DNA of 64,000 nt from Telopea speciosissima (lineage: Eukaryota > Streptophyta > Magnoliopsida > Proteales > Proteaceae), in NCBI RefSeq assembly GCF_018873765.1, contig NC_057919.1, positions 63,626,484 through 63,690,483 on the forward strand, read 5' to 3'. Made by a program: the position numbers and the translations under genes. Below the pieces are notes generated by a model. That model saw nothing but the letters and a program-made list of their open reading frames with translations. It ran no database searches and was not told where the DNA came from. Numbering within the stretch: the stretch's first letter is position 1; each line of letters begins with the position of its first letter. Shown here piece after piece: positions 47,365 through 58,512 of this stretch.

Positions 47365-49358
47365 GAACCTGGCATGAGCTTTAGCTTTTCTGGTGGACTC
47401 TTACCCTGGTCCTCCAAGTATGGTGAGGATAGGAGGTCCCTTGGTGCCACTAGGTTCTGTGGCATCTCTCCGCTCTTCTGGGCGGTCTCTCTCTCTCGAT
47501 CTGTTCTTCTTTCTTCTCGTCTCGGTTCCACTCTGTCTCCGTCGCGACCTCTATCTCCTTGGCCTGAGCGGTTGTCACGTCTCCCCTTCACATACTTGTT
47601 CAAGCTTCCTGCTCTTACCAGTTGTTCTATCTCTCTCTTCAATTGATAGCACTCCTCTGTGTCGTGCCCATTCTCTTTGTGGAAGAGACAATATTTGTTA
47701 GGGTTTCGCTTCTCTGGCGCTGCTAGCATGGGTCGTGGCCAATGGAGTAGGTCACGGTCCTGGATCTGCATGAGTATCTGGGACCTGGTGGTGTTCAGTG
47801 GTGTGAACTCAGGGGTGCTTGCCCTCTCACTTCTCTCTGGGCGGCGGTCTGTCCTCCTAGATGGGCGATCGCTCTTCTCTTGTCGGCGCTCTGTCCTCGA
47901 CCTCTTACCCTCTTTGCGGTCATCAGGTGCTGACCACTTGTTGTCCTGTGGCTTGGCCTCGATTATTTTTGTTCTAGCTTGTAGTACCTCGGCCATATTG
48001 GCAAACTCGTTGCACCACTCCAGGAGCTCTTTCATAGTCCTGGTCTCATGACGTGCCAGGTTCTTGATCAAGTCCAGGTCCCTAATACCTCCTGCTAGGG
48101 CTGCATGCTGTGTCTGGTCATCCAAGTCTCGAACCTCCAGGGACTCCTTGGTGAACCTGGTAACGTATTCCCTGAGAGATTCCCCAGGGTTCTGTACCAC
48201 GTTTAGTAGATTGACGGTGGTCTTCTTCTGCTTGACGCTGCTTTGGAAACGGGTGACGAACTATTCGCATAGCTCTGCGAACGAGCATATAGATCTCGGT
48301 CGTAGCCTGGAGAACCATGATGTGGCTGCTCCCTTGAGGGACGCAGGGAATGCCCGACAGGATACCACGTCCGACCCCCCATACAGCGTCATCATGCCAT
48401 TAAAGTAGTTGATGTGGTCATTAGGGTCAGTGGTACCACTGTAGAGTTCAAAGGTGGGTAGTCGAAACCTGGAAGGTAGTGTGGCTGACATGATCTCTGC
48501 CGAGAAGGGGTGTTGTCCAGGTATGGAATGTGTCTCGCCTTTGGTCTGCTTCTTCAACCCTTCCAGCTTCTCATCCAGGTTGCGGAGTCTTTGATCGAGC
48601 TCCTCGTCCCGTGTCTGCCCCCCACGCCTAGCCGGACGTTCGCTGCGACCCCGTTCACGCTCTCTCCTGGATGTCCCCTCCCGCCTTGAGTGTTGGCGGG
48701 ATGGTGAATGGTCATGCCGTGATGAACCCTGTCATGAAGGTGAGGGGCTTTCTTCTCTGCAGGTCTGGCTTCGTCGTGGTATGTGACCTTCTTCCAGTCG
48801 TCCGTCGAACACAGACCTCCGGACCGATCTCTGCGGGCTAGACACCCTCGCCCTGGATGTTGGCGTCCTCCCACGTTCTGACTGTGGCGAGAGGTCTCTT
48901 GTTCTCCTGGGATGCTGGGAAGGCTCCCCCCACTGCGGAGTGGGGGTTGCCTGTCGCGCAAGTCTCTTTGATCTCGCGCCCCTGGGAGATGATCTCCTAG
49001 GGCTTGGCTCTTGTTGAGGTATGGACTCCACCCTTGCTGATGGTGAAGTCCTCCGACGGTGAGATGTCGCACGCTGCGTTAGGTATTCTCGAAAGAGTCA
49101 TTGTTCATCGAGGATCTGTCGTTGCAGGTCGTTGATTTGACCCACAGTGGCTGGAGCATTGGGGTCAGGTGTCACCTCCACCACCACATCATCGGCCTCG
49201 TCATTGTTGGGCTCGGCGATCACGAACTGGTCATTAAGGGGGATCTCCTCCTCCAGAGGGACATGGTCCTGGTTGTTGGCTCTACGGCGAGAGCACTTTG
49301 GGGGTGGTGATCCATTCCTTGCTCCATTGTTGGTGGTGGTAGTCCTCCTTCGTGCCAT
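47334..49358 (-). pseudogene. Gypsy gag remnant
   Basis: One frame runs from MARRRTTTTNN at 49358 to 47334 with three stops (about 49098, 48732, 48261). It includes an Arg/Ser-rich N-terminal half, the retrotransposon gag domain (LPTFELYSGTTDPNDHINYF, NPGESLREYVTRFTKESLEV) and a CX2HX4HX4C knuckle (CLFHKENGHDTEEC). The last part overlaps the protease frame near 47350. Stops at CAA-TGA and similar contexts suggest point mutations. Confidence 0.9.
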
Positions 49359-49402
49359 TGAATGAGTATGGAAGCGAGCTAGTAGCTGTAATGGCTAGCG
49401 TC

Positions 49403-49424
49403 GTTCCCACAGACAGCGCCAATC
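49403..49424 (-). other. Gypsy primer-binding site
   Basis: On the minus strand TTGGCGCTGTCTGTGGGAAC follows the 5' LTR end after two bases. TGGCGC plus GTCTGTGGGAA is the common plant Gypsy primer site, complementary to a tRNA 3' end with CCA. Confidence 0.85.
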
Positions 49425-50274
49425 TGTTGCGTCAAGAAATCGTCGAGCGGTCTCTGCGAGTGCCGTCACCTGCAAGTGGACCAAAGGGGTCAACAGAGAG
49501 AACCGGTGTGGTCCCGGCCTAGGGCTCTCCGATGCCAAAGTTAGATCTCCTGGCGCAAATAGATGAATAGTGATTATTCGGTATGAGTTTAGATGTCCCT
49601 TGATGGGGTTGCGTACCTTGCCTTTTATAGTAGCATATGGCGGTGTATGGCGGTGTGGAGAGTCCCCGTTTGATGGTGATTGTGCCATTGAGTGGATAGA
49701 GGCCCTGGGTAACGGGGCTCTATCCTGATTGGCCATCTCCCCGTGGGAGGGAGTGTCCTGGTGGCATCAGGATCCTTGGTGGATAGATACCCGCGTGTGG
49801 TGATAACGTCCTTGATGCTTGAATCCGTCTGGATGACGTGACCTCTAAGCGGCGGTCTAGAGTCCTGGTAGTGACATGAGTCTTAGCGATACGATCGGAT
49901 CGTAGATGGGTGGCCCCCACCTCACGTGCCCACGATATTGCGCCTGGGTGAGGCTGCGCCTGGATGTGTGGCTGCGCCTAGGTGAGGCCGCGCCCAAGTG
50001 GTGGCCGCGCCTGAGTGAGGCCGCGCCCTGGTGAGGAGGCCGCGGCCTGGGTGAGGCCGCTCCCTGGTGAGGAGGCCGCGCCTGGGTGAGGAGGCCGCGC
50101 CTGGGTGAGGCCGCGCCCTGGTGAGGAGGCCGCGCCCTGATGCGGGGCCGCGCCCGAGTGGTGGCCGCGCCCCCGAGTGGTGCTGGGACCCCGGTTCGTT
50201 CCCCTTAGCTATGGAGCGGGTCGTCTGTGACACGTGGCGGTTGTTGATTGGCCCGGTGAATATTGGATGTATCA
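49425..50274 (-). repeat. Gypsy 5' LTR (850 bp)
   Basis: Nearly identical to 38581-39505. The GC-rich U3 repeat array (49937-50170) is about 85 bp shorter and TATGGCGGTG is doubled at about 49636-49655. It drives minus-strand transcription. Confidence 0.95.
49621..49630 (-). promoter_or_regulatory. TATA box of the Gypsy 5' LTR
   Basis: CTATAAAAGG on the minus strand is the only strong TATA word in the LTR. It stands downstream of the GC-rich U3 repeats and about 200 bp before the primer-binding site, a normal U3/R position. Confidence 0.65.
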
Positions 50275-50279
50275 CTATC
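50275..50279. repeat. Target-site duplication of the Gypsy element (right)
   Basis: CTATC, the partner of 38576-38580. Confidence 0.9.
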
Positions 50280-51855
50280 AATCTGTTTTTGTTCTAGATC
50301 ACGTCATTAATGAAGGACTAAGATTATAAGACCATTTATTTTCGCAGAAAGAGTTTTTTTAGTTACTCTCATGTGTGGGTTCCCCTGTGTGCTGGCTAAG
50401 TGACTTATTGGGTCAAGAAATTAATAAGATATTTCAAAGTCAAAGTTATACACCATTCTAGGGTTCTCAAACTCCTACGGGGTTTTAGTATGGTACCCAA
50501 AATATCCTCTCGATATCTGTTAGCACACATCTAAAGTTCAATGGTGAATGAATTTCCATTAACTTTTGCTTCAAAAAAACCCGATCCAATAAATTTCGGT
50601 CAAAAAATTTGTGCACGTTTGTGTTTGTACACCGTGGTTTCAATCATCCAGTGGGAAAGAGAAAGAAAGTGGGTAATATCATTTTTGTATTTGACAAAAA
50701 AACGGCAGAAGCATCAACGATATATGTACATGTTACTATGCACAAAAACTAGGCCCATACTTTTCCTTGGGAAAATAGGAAAGGTCTCCTGAGTCGTTTG
50801 GGAATGATACTCTCTTTCTCTCTCACACACACACACACACATGAAATGACCTTGTTACTCTTCTATGTACGGAATCGTTCAATCGGCTCACTGCCTTGCA
50901 TCGGGAAAATCCAATTATTAATCGATTAGTGTTTAAGCTCTACACATTTAGTAATCTATTGAGCTGGTCTTGGGATTCAATCGGTCAGCTCAAATCAAAT
51001 ATACCAGTGCGGGTCAACTTTTGACACTTTGGTTTTTTTAACTAAAGGTCATCAAAAGATATATTAAAGAATATGAAACTATAATACAAGATTAACGACA
51101 TACAAATACAAAAAAAGGATTTGAAACTCTACCTTTGGTATGGCTATTAGCAGAGCCCAAGACCCCAAACTTTGAGTTAGGATTCCACCTTCAGCATAGC
51201 CATCAGTAGAAAACTTAAAGAAAATATAAAGAATATAAGAATAATCTTTTAAAATGAAAAACATTCAAGGAACACATAACATCTCTCTCTCTCTCTTTCT
51301 CTCCTCATGTCAAATGACCTTGCTACCTTCCTATATACGAAATCATTATGATTCTGCCACACCTTATCAGTGTGCTTCTCATGACGATTGCTCAAAGAAC
51401 CCTCTCCTTTTTTCTAAACTTGGAAGAAACCCAAGTCTTTTTTTTTTTCTTTCTAAAATAGTTTTTCATGACCTTTTTTTTTATTCCACACATCGAAGAA
51501 AGATTTCTTCTACAATAGTTTTCCATGCAAAGACAGTATTTTTTAGACTAAAAAAGAAAAAGGTCAAATTATTCTTTTTCTAAAGAAATTTTCCATGCTA
51601 AGACAATCTTTTCTAGACTAAAAAGAAAGAGGTAAAACTGTTTGTAATCAACCCGGTTGAGACTTTTTTAGAAGCTAAGAGTGTGTATTGGATTGGGTAT
51701 TGGTCACTTTCACAACAGATACTATATTGGACAAGTTTACCCATAATTTTCCTAAAAATTTGAATTTTCTAACCGTTTTAGCCTTGGTCCATACAAACAA
51801 AAATGTGGACCTCTTGGTAGGATTAAAGTGCACTAGGCACTTGTTCACAAAAATG

Positions 51856-51939
51856 TGGGGTGAGAGAGGCTCGAACTCTCGACCTCAGGATCACTCTTAG
51901 CTATGAGACCTACGCGCTAGCCAACTGCGCCACCACCCC
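51856..51939 (-). tRNA. tRNA-Met(CAT), elongator type, with a short intron (copy 2)
   Basis: Same 84-nt gene as at 35703-35786. The only difference is one intron base (GCTAAGAGTG instead of GCTACGAGTG). The TTTTT terminator four bases downstream is conserved. The flanking DNA differs far more than the gene itself. Confidence 0.95.
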
Positions 51940-52511
51940 ATATTTATTATAGCTTCTTTTAATTTTTTCTGGTCTTATTTTAGAATTTTTTTAATATAGA
52001 AGTATAGAAAGGTTTTCAAAAATAATTTCAAAATAACATATCGGCATTATCAAAAGATGTTATTGTCATACATATTATATATAAAAAAAAAATTATATAT
52101 TATTTAAAAATAAAAAAAATTACAAATTATTTGATTCATTGAGAGTGTCAATTAAAAAAAAAAAATCCTTTATTTACTATAAATCGTTGTTAAATATTGA
52201 TTGTGTTTAAAGTCTAAACTTTTAAATATCAAAGTAATTAGCTTCATTCTGACCTTTTAGAAAGATTTTGAAGTCTATGGAATACAAGATATTCCAAAAA
52301 AAAAAAAAAAAAAGAAGATAGAAAAGAGGCCTCCCATCAACCGGTCAACGAGTGCGGACTTTCCTTTCACATTTCAATCAATCCTTTTCTTTAATTTAAT
52401 TTAATTTAATTTAATTTTTTTTTTTTTTGTATTTGACATAAGTGCCATTTTCCTTTCCATATTATCCAAACTTCACTTTTAATTAAAAACGAGAAAAAAA
52501 AAAGTCCCCAC

Positions 52512-52732
52512 CATGGTTTTGAAAAATGGTATTGCGTGTTACGTATCGGTTGACCCGTATAAGTATTGGGTGTACTCGAATACCTATCAAATCCTATATC
52601 AGTAGCACGATTCTAATTGTAAGAAAATTTGTGCAAAAAATGATTCTTTTATCAAAATTGAGGGTAAAATCATTCGATTCGGTCAAATACAGTTGATCAA
52701 TATAGTATCAGTACAATTTTTCTAAAACTATA
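52512..52732. mobile_element. Small hAT-type MITE with CATGGTTTT ends, unit 3 copy
   Basis: Ends CATGGTTTTGAAAAATGG and, in reverse, TATAGTTTTAGAAAAATTG. Homologous in position and sequence to the copies in units 1 and 2. Confidence 0.6.
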
Positions 52733-53147
52733 ATCTCCACGATGGCAGTTGGGGGAGGGACTCTCACGGCCAAAGTTTTTGTGCATGGTGTTAGAATGGA
52801 TATCTACCGTATCACATGCTTCTGCCCTCAAACATATAGATACTATAGCAAAATTTTGCCCTCTATTTGTACCGCATCATCGATTGGTGCTGACAGATAC
52901 AACTGATCCAATACTAATTCCTAAAACCTTGTTCATGCCGCATCAACGATAGTGTGAGGAATGGTATAATTCATATGGGCCCACAGAGAAGAAAAATAAA
53001 TAAATAAAACATGTGAGAGAACATACAATGCATTAGCTTTATGAAAAAATAATAAAGAAAAAGGAAAAAAGTTGGGCACACAGCCGGTGTACCATAAGCA
53101 AGTGCTTACTTTGTTTATCTCTCTCTTATCCTTCGAAATGATACTTC

Positions 53148-53752
53148 TAGGGATGACCTGAATCACATCGCTAGGAATGTTATTCTAGGCTAGTGATGGA
53201 CCAAGAGAAATAGAATACCAGAGTCCATGGCATCTGAGACCTCTCTCTCTCTCTGTTTGATCTTAATATGAGAAAGGATTGGCAAGTCATCGGGGGAGTG
53301 AGAACGGATTGTCCCTTATTTGTAGTTCACTCGACATAGTGTTTTTGTTATATGATATTCCCCTCTCTGAATGGGCTTTTTGTTTCATCATTAATGTGTT
53401 TTGATTGAGTTAAAGTTCTTCTAATTCTGTCTACTCTATGAAAGAATTGATTTCTGTTTTACTTTCGTTTGAGTTTGTGATTGGGTTGTGGTTTTAATCA
53501 ATTACTGCTACTGTAACTCGCTTGAAGATGGTGATGATTTATGACCCACCATTGCTGCCGAAGATTGACAAACATGTATAAAGGCTAGCCCGTTTGTGGC
53601 CCGGTAACCGACCGACCGAATGCTACCGTGTCCGTGCCTGACTTGGGAAGGCCCGTATGTATAATCAGTCGGGAACGGTGTGAGACTTAAAATAAGGGGT
53701 GCCCGATTAGGTCCGACCGAAACCAACCGATACCGACCGGTTGACACCCCTG
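53148..53752. mobile_element. hAT-type MITE with a perfect 8-bp target duplication
   Basis: GATACTTC flanks both sides (53140-53147 and 53753-53760). Ends TAGGGATGACCTG and, in reverse, CAGGGGTGTCAACC. Unit 1 keeps the empty site (GAAATGATACTCCATTCTGC). The right part is rich in CCGACCGA words; no transposase. Confidence 0.92.
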
Positions 53753-53875
53753 GATACTTCATGTTGCACCCCATTGATGTCGCCGCTAATTTACTGCACA
53801 CACGCGATGTGCCTATTCCTCTCCTCCAAAAACAAAAAAATAAAACCCCAATAAAAAGTATCCATCTTTGACTTA

Positions 53876-55995
53876 TTGGGACAAGAAATTAATAGGACAT
53901 TTTAAATACAATTCCAAGTCAAAGTTATGCTGATAGAATAGTATCACATGTTCTTCAAGACTTGGGATGAAACCGAAGTATGTTCTTCAAGACTTATTTT
54001 TTGAAGATTCTGGATCGAACCACAGATGTCTCTTTTAAACATTTCATCAATCCTTCTCAGCTGGTTTAGATGTTTTGTTGCAAATGCCCCCTATACCCCT
54101 TATAGTCTGGACTATTGTACAAATGTGCCCTTCTGATAGTTTATAAATTTCTTTATTTCCATAAAAAAAAAAAAACTTGGACAAAGTTTTCATTCACCAC
54201 ACCATTCTAGGGTTCAGAGACTCCTTTAGGGGTTTTAGTATGTTATCTACAATTTTCTCCTGATATCTTTTTGTGCGCATCTAAAACCTTGCGGTGATGG
54301 ATTTCCATTCACCTTTGCTTAAGAAAAATCCGATCCAATAAATTTTTCGGCCAAAAATTTTATGCACATTTGTGTTTGTGCACTGCCATTTCAACCATCA
54401 AGTGGGGAAGAGAAAAAATGTGCGTAATAACATTTCTGTATTAGACAAAAAAACATAAAAAAAAGGCCAAAGTATCAACGATATATGTACATGTGACTAT
54501 GCACAAAAACTAAACCCATAATTTTCCTTAGGAAAAATGTTTTCCTGAGCCGTCAGAGAAGGATACACTAGCAACGTCTCTCTTTCTTGAAATGACCTCA
54601 TTGCCCTTTTATGTACGAAATCATTCTGTCAGACCACTATACCTTGCATCGGGAATATTCAATTATTAATCAGTCGATGCTTGAGCTCAACACATTTAGT
54701 AATATATCGAGCTAGTTTTGGGGTTCAATCGATCGGTTCAAGTTGAATCTACCAATGCGGGACAACTTTTGACACTATTTTTTTTACTAATGATCAGCAA
54801 AAGATATATTAAAAAAATATGAAAAGATAATACAAGATTATCGGCTAGGTATACTCAGACATCATTCAAATACAAAAAAAAAGGACTTGAAACTCCACCT
54901 TTAGCATGACCATCAGCAAAGCTAAAAAACCCCTCACTTTGAGCTAAGATTCCATCTTCGCCATAGCTATCAATAGAAAACTTAGACCAAAGATAGAGAA
55001 TATGAGAATAATCTCTTAAAAAAAAAGCATTTTGTTTCCCTAATTAATTTCTTGCGGCCTAGAGATCGTTACAATTTGAGGAGGCTAATAAAGATCTTGT
55101 TTCAGGCGAAGATGGATTCTACTCCTGTCTTGGTAATCCAAGGACTTTCTTACGTGCTGAAACAAAGATATAGCAAATGACACAGAAAAAGGAATTGGAA
55201 ATATATTTCAGAAATTGTTCACTCTGATGATCGAAGAACAATACATAGCATAAAACCTCTTGAAAGGAATTACACATAGATCAACCTACACTAACACTAA
55301 CTTACATCTACTCCTACGTAAGTAAAATTTGCAGATTTTATTGATTCAATGAAAAGTGTCCAACGTTCTCCTTTGCTCCCTTAGTTATACTCGGACGGTT
55401 TGAGAACTGCCTATCCATATCCCATAATTGTCACGCATTCATGTGCCTAATCCTGGCCAAACAAGAACTGGCCTTAGTCAACTTAAACCCAGAACCCAAA
55501 TAACTTCTTCTCCTTCGGCCGAAATTGGGGTACAAACACATTCAAGGAACACTAGTAGCATATTTCTCTCTCTCTCTCTCTCTCACGTCAAATGACCTTG
55601 CTACCCTACTATCTACGAAATCATTATGATTCTGCCACACCTTATTAGTGTGCTTCTCATGACGATTGCTCAAAAAACCGTCTCTTTTTTCTACACTTGA
55701 AAGAAAACCACGTTTTTTTTTTTCTAAAATAGTTTTCCATGACCTTTTTTTGTTCCACACATAAGAATAAAATCAGTCTTTTTCTAGAGTAGTATTCCAT
55801 TCTAAGATAGTCTTTTTCAGTCTAAAAGGAAAAGGCGAAATTAAGTTTTCTTTTTATTTTTCAGAAAAATTTCCCAGTAGTCTTTTTTAGACTACAAAGA
55901 AAGGAAAAGACGATCCCCAATAAAGTTTTCTTTTTCTAGTTTTCCATGCTAAGATAGTCTTTTTGAGACTACAAAGAAAGGAAAAGGCGATATAA
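53876..55995. repeat. Tandem-array unit 4 (partial, no tRNA)
   Basis: From GGGACAAGAAATTAATAGG. It contains GATGGATTTCCATTCACC, CGATCCAATAAATTTTTCGG, ATCAACGATATATGTACATG, TCGAGCTAGTTTTGGGGTTC and TGACCTTGCTACCCTACTAT in the unit order, with an extra stretch at about 55050-55540 absent elsewhere. It ends near TTGTTTGTCACCAACCC, before the place where units 1 and 3 have the tRNA gene. Confidence 0.7.
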
Positions 55996-56168
55996 AGTTG
56001 GTAAAGTTGTTTGTCACCAACCCAGTAACAATTTTTTGGTCTTATTTGTCCACCCCCACAAGGCCCACATGACACACCAACTTTTAGAGGTAAGGGTTCT
56101 TTTTGTCATTTCTCCTCCCCCTCCCACTCCCCTTTTTCTGTGTCTCCAACTCCAGCTCACTTTTCCCC

Positions 56169-56350
56169 GAATTTGGATCGTCTACGGCCTGCTTGCCCGT
56201 AGTAGCCTCCTAATGAGGCATGGTGCAATGACCGCCTTACCCCTGCCTGAGTGCCTTGCCCAAGCAAGGGTAAGGTGGTCATTGCACGACACCTCATTAG
56301 GAGGCTGCTACGGCTGCTACGGGCAAGCAGGCCGTAGACGATCCTGATCC
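56169..56350. mobile_element. Foldback MITE, copy C (MULE-like, perfect 9-bp target duplication)
   Basis: Left end GAATTTGGATCGTCTACGGC, right end in reverse GGATCAGGATCGTCTACGGC; the arms include GCTTGCCCGTAG, AGCCTCCTAATGAGG and GTGCAATGACC. The centre is CTTACCCCTGCCTGAGTGCC and GCCCAAGCAAGGGTAAGG. CTTTTCCCC flanks it exactly at 56160-56168 and 56351-56359. Confidence 0.88.
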
Positions 56351-57843
56351 CTTTTCCCCTCCCTTTCTCACATCCCCAATGGCCCCCTGCCCTCCCATAC
56401 CTCTCTCTCTCTCTCTCTCTGATGTTGATCTCTCGCTCTTCTATGTAACTTATCTTTTCACTTTGGCTTCCTCTTTGGTCGGTTCTTCCCCTTTTTTTTG
56501 TGGGGTTTTCTGATTCATCTTGATTGGTATTCAAAACAAACAAAGGATAAGATCAGATTTTTCATGGGAAACAAGAGGCCCATCATTTATCATATCTGAA
56601 ATTCCAAAATCCTAGAAATGTGAGAATGGTGGCGATGATTTGTTGGAATTTTAATTGTTTTTAAAATTAAAGATTCAAAATACATTTGATTTTTATTAGG
56701 TGTGTTATAGGGTTGAGTCTTTTCTTAATAGACACCTATAGCCTATACTTGTTTGAGTGATTAACAAACAAGTCTTGTAGGAAAATATATGATTTAAGGT
56801 ATATCTTTTGGAGACATTCTTTGATGGTGTCTGTTCCTCTCCTATATAAAGAGAGGAGGTCTTGCTCATTTTTTAACAATTGTTGTTGAAAACATCTTTA
56901 AAAGCAGTTTTAGTTTATGTTTTTTTTTCCCGCCATACTCTGTCAGTGTCAATGAATTAGTGAATACAGCCTTTTGATTCCCTTTGTAATCACATTTGGA
57001 ACTGTAACCTATGTGATTAGAGATTTATTTTATCTTGGGAGTATAGATGCATGGTCAACCCAGATTGTAGAATTAGAGCATCTAAAAATCTTAAAGAGAA
57101 CATCTTAGATGCGACTCAACTCTAATATAATATTTACTGTTCGAATTACACAAAAGGATGTGTATTGGTGTATTTCTTTTTAGAAAGATATTTCAGGACA
57201 TATTTCTTGTCATACTAATTAGATAAGTTTTTGTTCATTTATTATATTTCTAGTCTTATACTTTCTGTCCATGTTATTTTATTTCTACATGATTTCTATC
57301 CCATTTATACTATACTCACATATTCTCTGTGGGTATGTTGTTGGTTTTTATCCATGTGTTACGTGCAAAAATCATCTAAAACTTAAATAAACAAAAAAAA
57401 GAGAAATGATAGGGAGAGAAAAAGGGAGAGAGAGAGAGAGAGAATATGTTTTTGCTAAACAAGTAATACTAACTCCTAAAACTTTTTCTACATCTCTCAC
57501 TCCTCATGTACAACCTTAAACTTTCCTAAATAATTATATAAACCTCATATACAATTTCAATAACTTTTTAAAATAATTATCTAAATAACTATAGTAATGT
57601 AAATAACATATTACAAATAAAATAATTTTATAATACTTAAATCCTCCAGTATTAAACGGATCGTCATAATATTCAGATCTACGAAAGTGACTAAGGAGAA
57701 AAGGAGAAAAGGAGAAAAGCAGCCAGCAATTTTATAAATTTAATCCCTTTAAATCATTGACACATCTTCTTTAAGAATCGTCGGGTGACAAGTCGTGTTT
57801 GTAACCTTCTTGGTTACATACAAATAGCCACCCAAGAGAGAAA

Positions 57844-57901
57844 AGGCGAAATAAAGTTTTATTTTTCTTTGAAGGCGAAATAAAGTTTTATTTTTCTTTG
57901 A
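57844..57901. repeat. 29-bp perfect tandem duplication
   Basis: AGGCGAAATAAAGTTTTATT plus TTTCTTTGA occurs twice without a mismatch (57844-57872, 57873-57901). It derives from the AGGCGAAATAAAG word also seen in tandem unit 4. Confidence 0.9.
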
Positions 57902-58107
57902 CAGCCACACAGCCACACAGTTTACAAGAGGGCCAGTCCCTTCCCATACTGTAGTGAGGGTGTGAGAGTGCCTCGGGAAGTGTTTCTTTCTCTCACACTC
58001 TCTCTCTCCCTCGGTCGGTCACCGTAGTCGAAGTCAGAAATCGAATGCGAAATCATGAATGGAGGCAAAAATGTCAAAGGTCGATAATACCCATGCATAG
58101 AGGAGAT

Positions 58108-58512
58108 TAATAAGGCCGGTAAATGGATCGGATTCGGATATTTTTTGATCGAATACAGATACTTCTAAACGGATTCGGATGGATTCGAATGCGGATCGAA
58201 TTTGGATTTTCAACCATCCGTTTACACCTCTGCCTTGTGTAACTCGAACCGTCTTCCCCTTAGTGGATACAATTCACTCTCAATCCATAGTTTTAGATCA
58301 TGATTCTCTTCTCCTCATAATCTAGAACTTGTTGAATCTTCAAAAACCCTCAAGATCATTATTTACTTAATTTTTTATAATTAAGTATTCGAATTCAGAT
58401 TTTTATCGAAGTATTTGGATTTTTTTCCGGATATCTCTAATTGAATACGGATGCCCCTAAACGGATACGGATGCGGATCGAAGTCGGATTTTCGATTGTC
58501 CATTTACAACCC
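58108..58512. mobile_element. Possible hAT-type MITE with GTAAATGGA ends
   Basis: Left TAAGGCCGGTAAATGGATCG and right, in reverse, TAGGGTTGTAAATGGACAAT form weak inverted ends. GGATTCGGAT/CGAATGCGGATCGAA words are repeated subterminally. No clean 8-bp duplication; the middle (58230-58370) is unrelated sequence. Confidence 0.4.

Larger units (their letters stand above)
38581..50274 (-). mobile_element. Ty3/Gypsy LTR retrotransposon, Tat-type, complete but coding-defective
   Basis: 11.7 kb, bounded by two LTRs, 5-bp CTATC duplications, a primer-binding site beside the right LTR and a polypurine tract beside the left LTR, so it is transcribed right to left. The minus-strand order is gag, protease, RT, RNase H, second RNase H, integrase, which is the Gypsy order. 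A dual RNase H and an ORF antisense to pol between integrase and the 3' LTR are known traits of the plant Tat lineage. By eye the LTRs differ at under ten positions apart from repeat-number changes, so insertion is recent. Nonetheless gag and pol carry several stops and frameshifts. Confidence 0.95.
50408..53875. repeat. Tandem-array unit 3 (contains tRNA-Met)
   Basis: From GGGTCAAGAAATTAATAAG. It follows unit 1 in the same order (ATGGTGAATGAATTTCCATT, ATCAACGATATATGTACATG, AACATTCAAGGAACAC, tRNA block, CATGGTTTT MITE, CACAGCCGGTGTACCATAAG). It lacks the two MITEs of unit 1 and carries its own MITE at 53148-53752. Plain sequence between landmarks has substitutions and small indels throughout. 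Confidence 0.8.
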
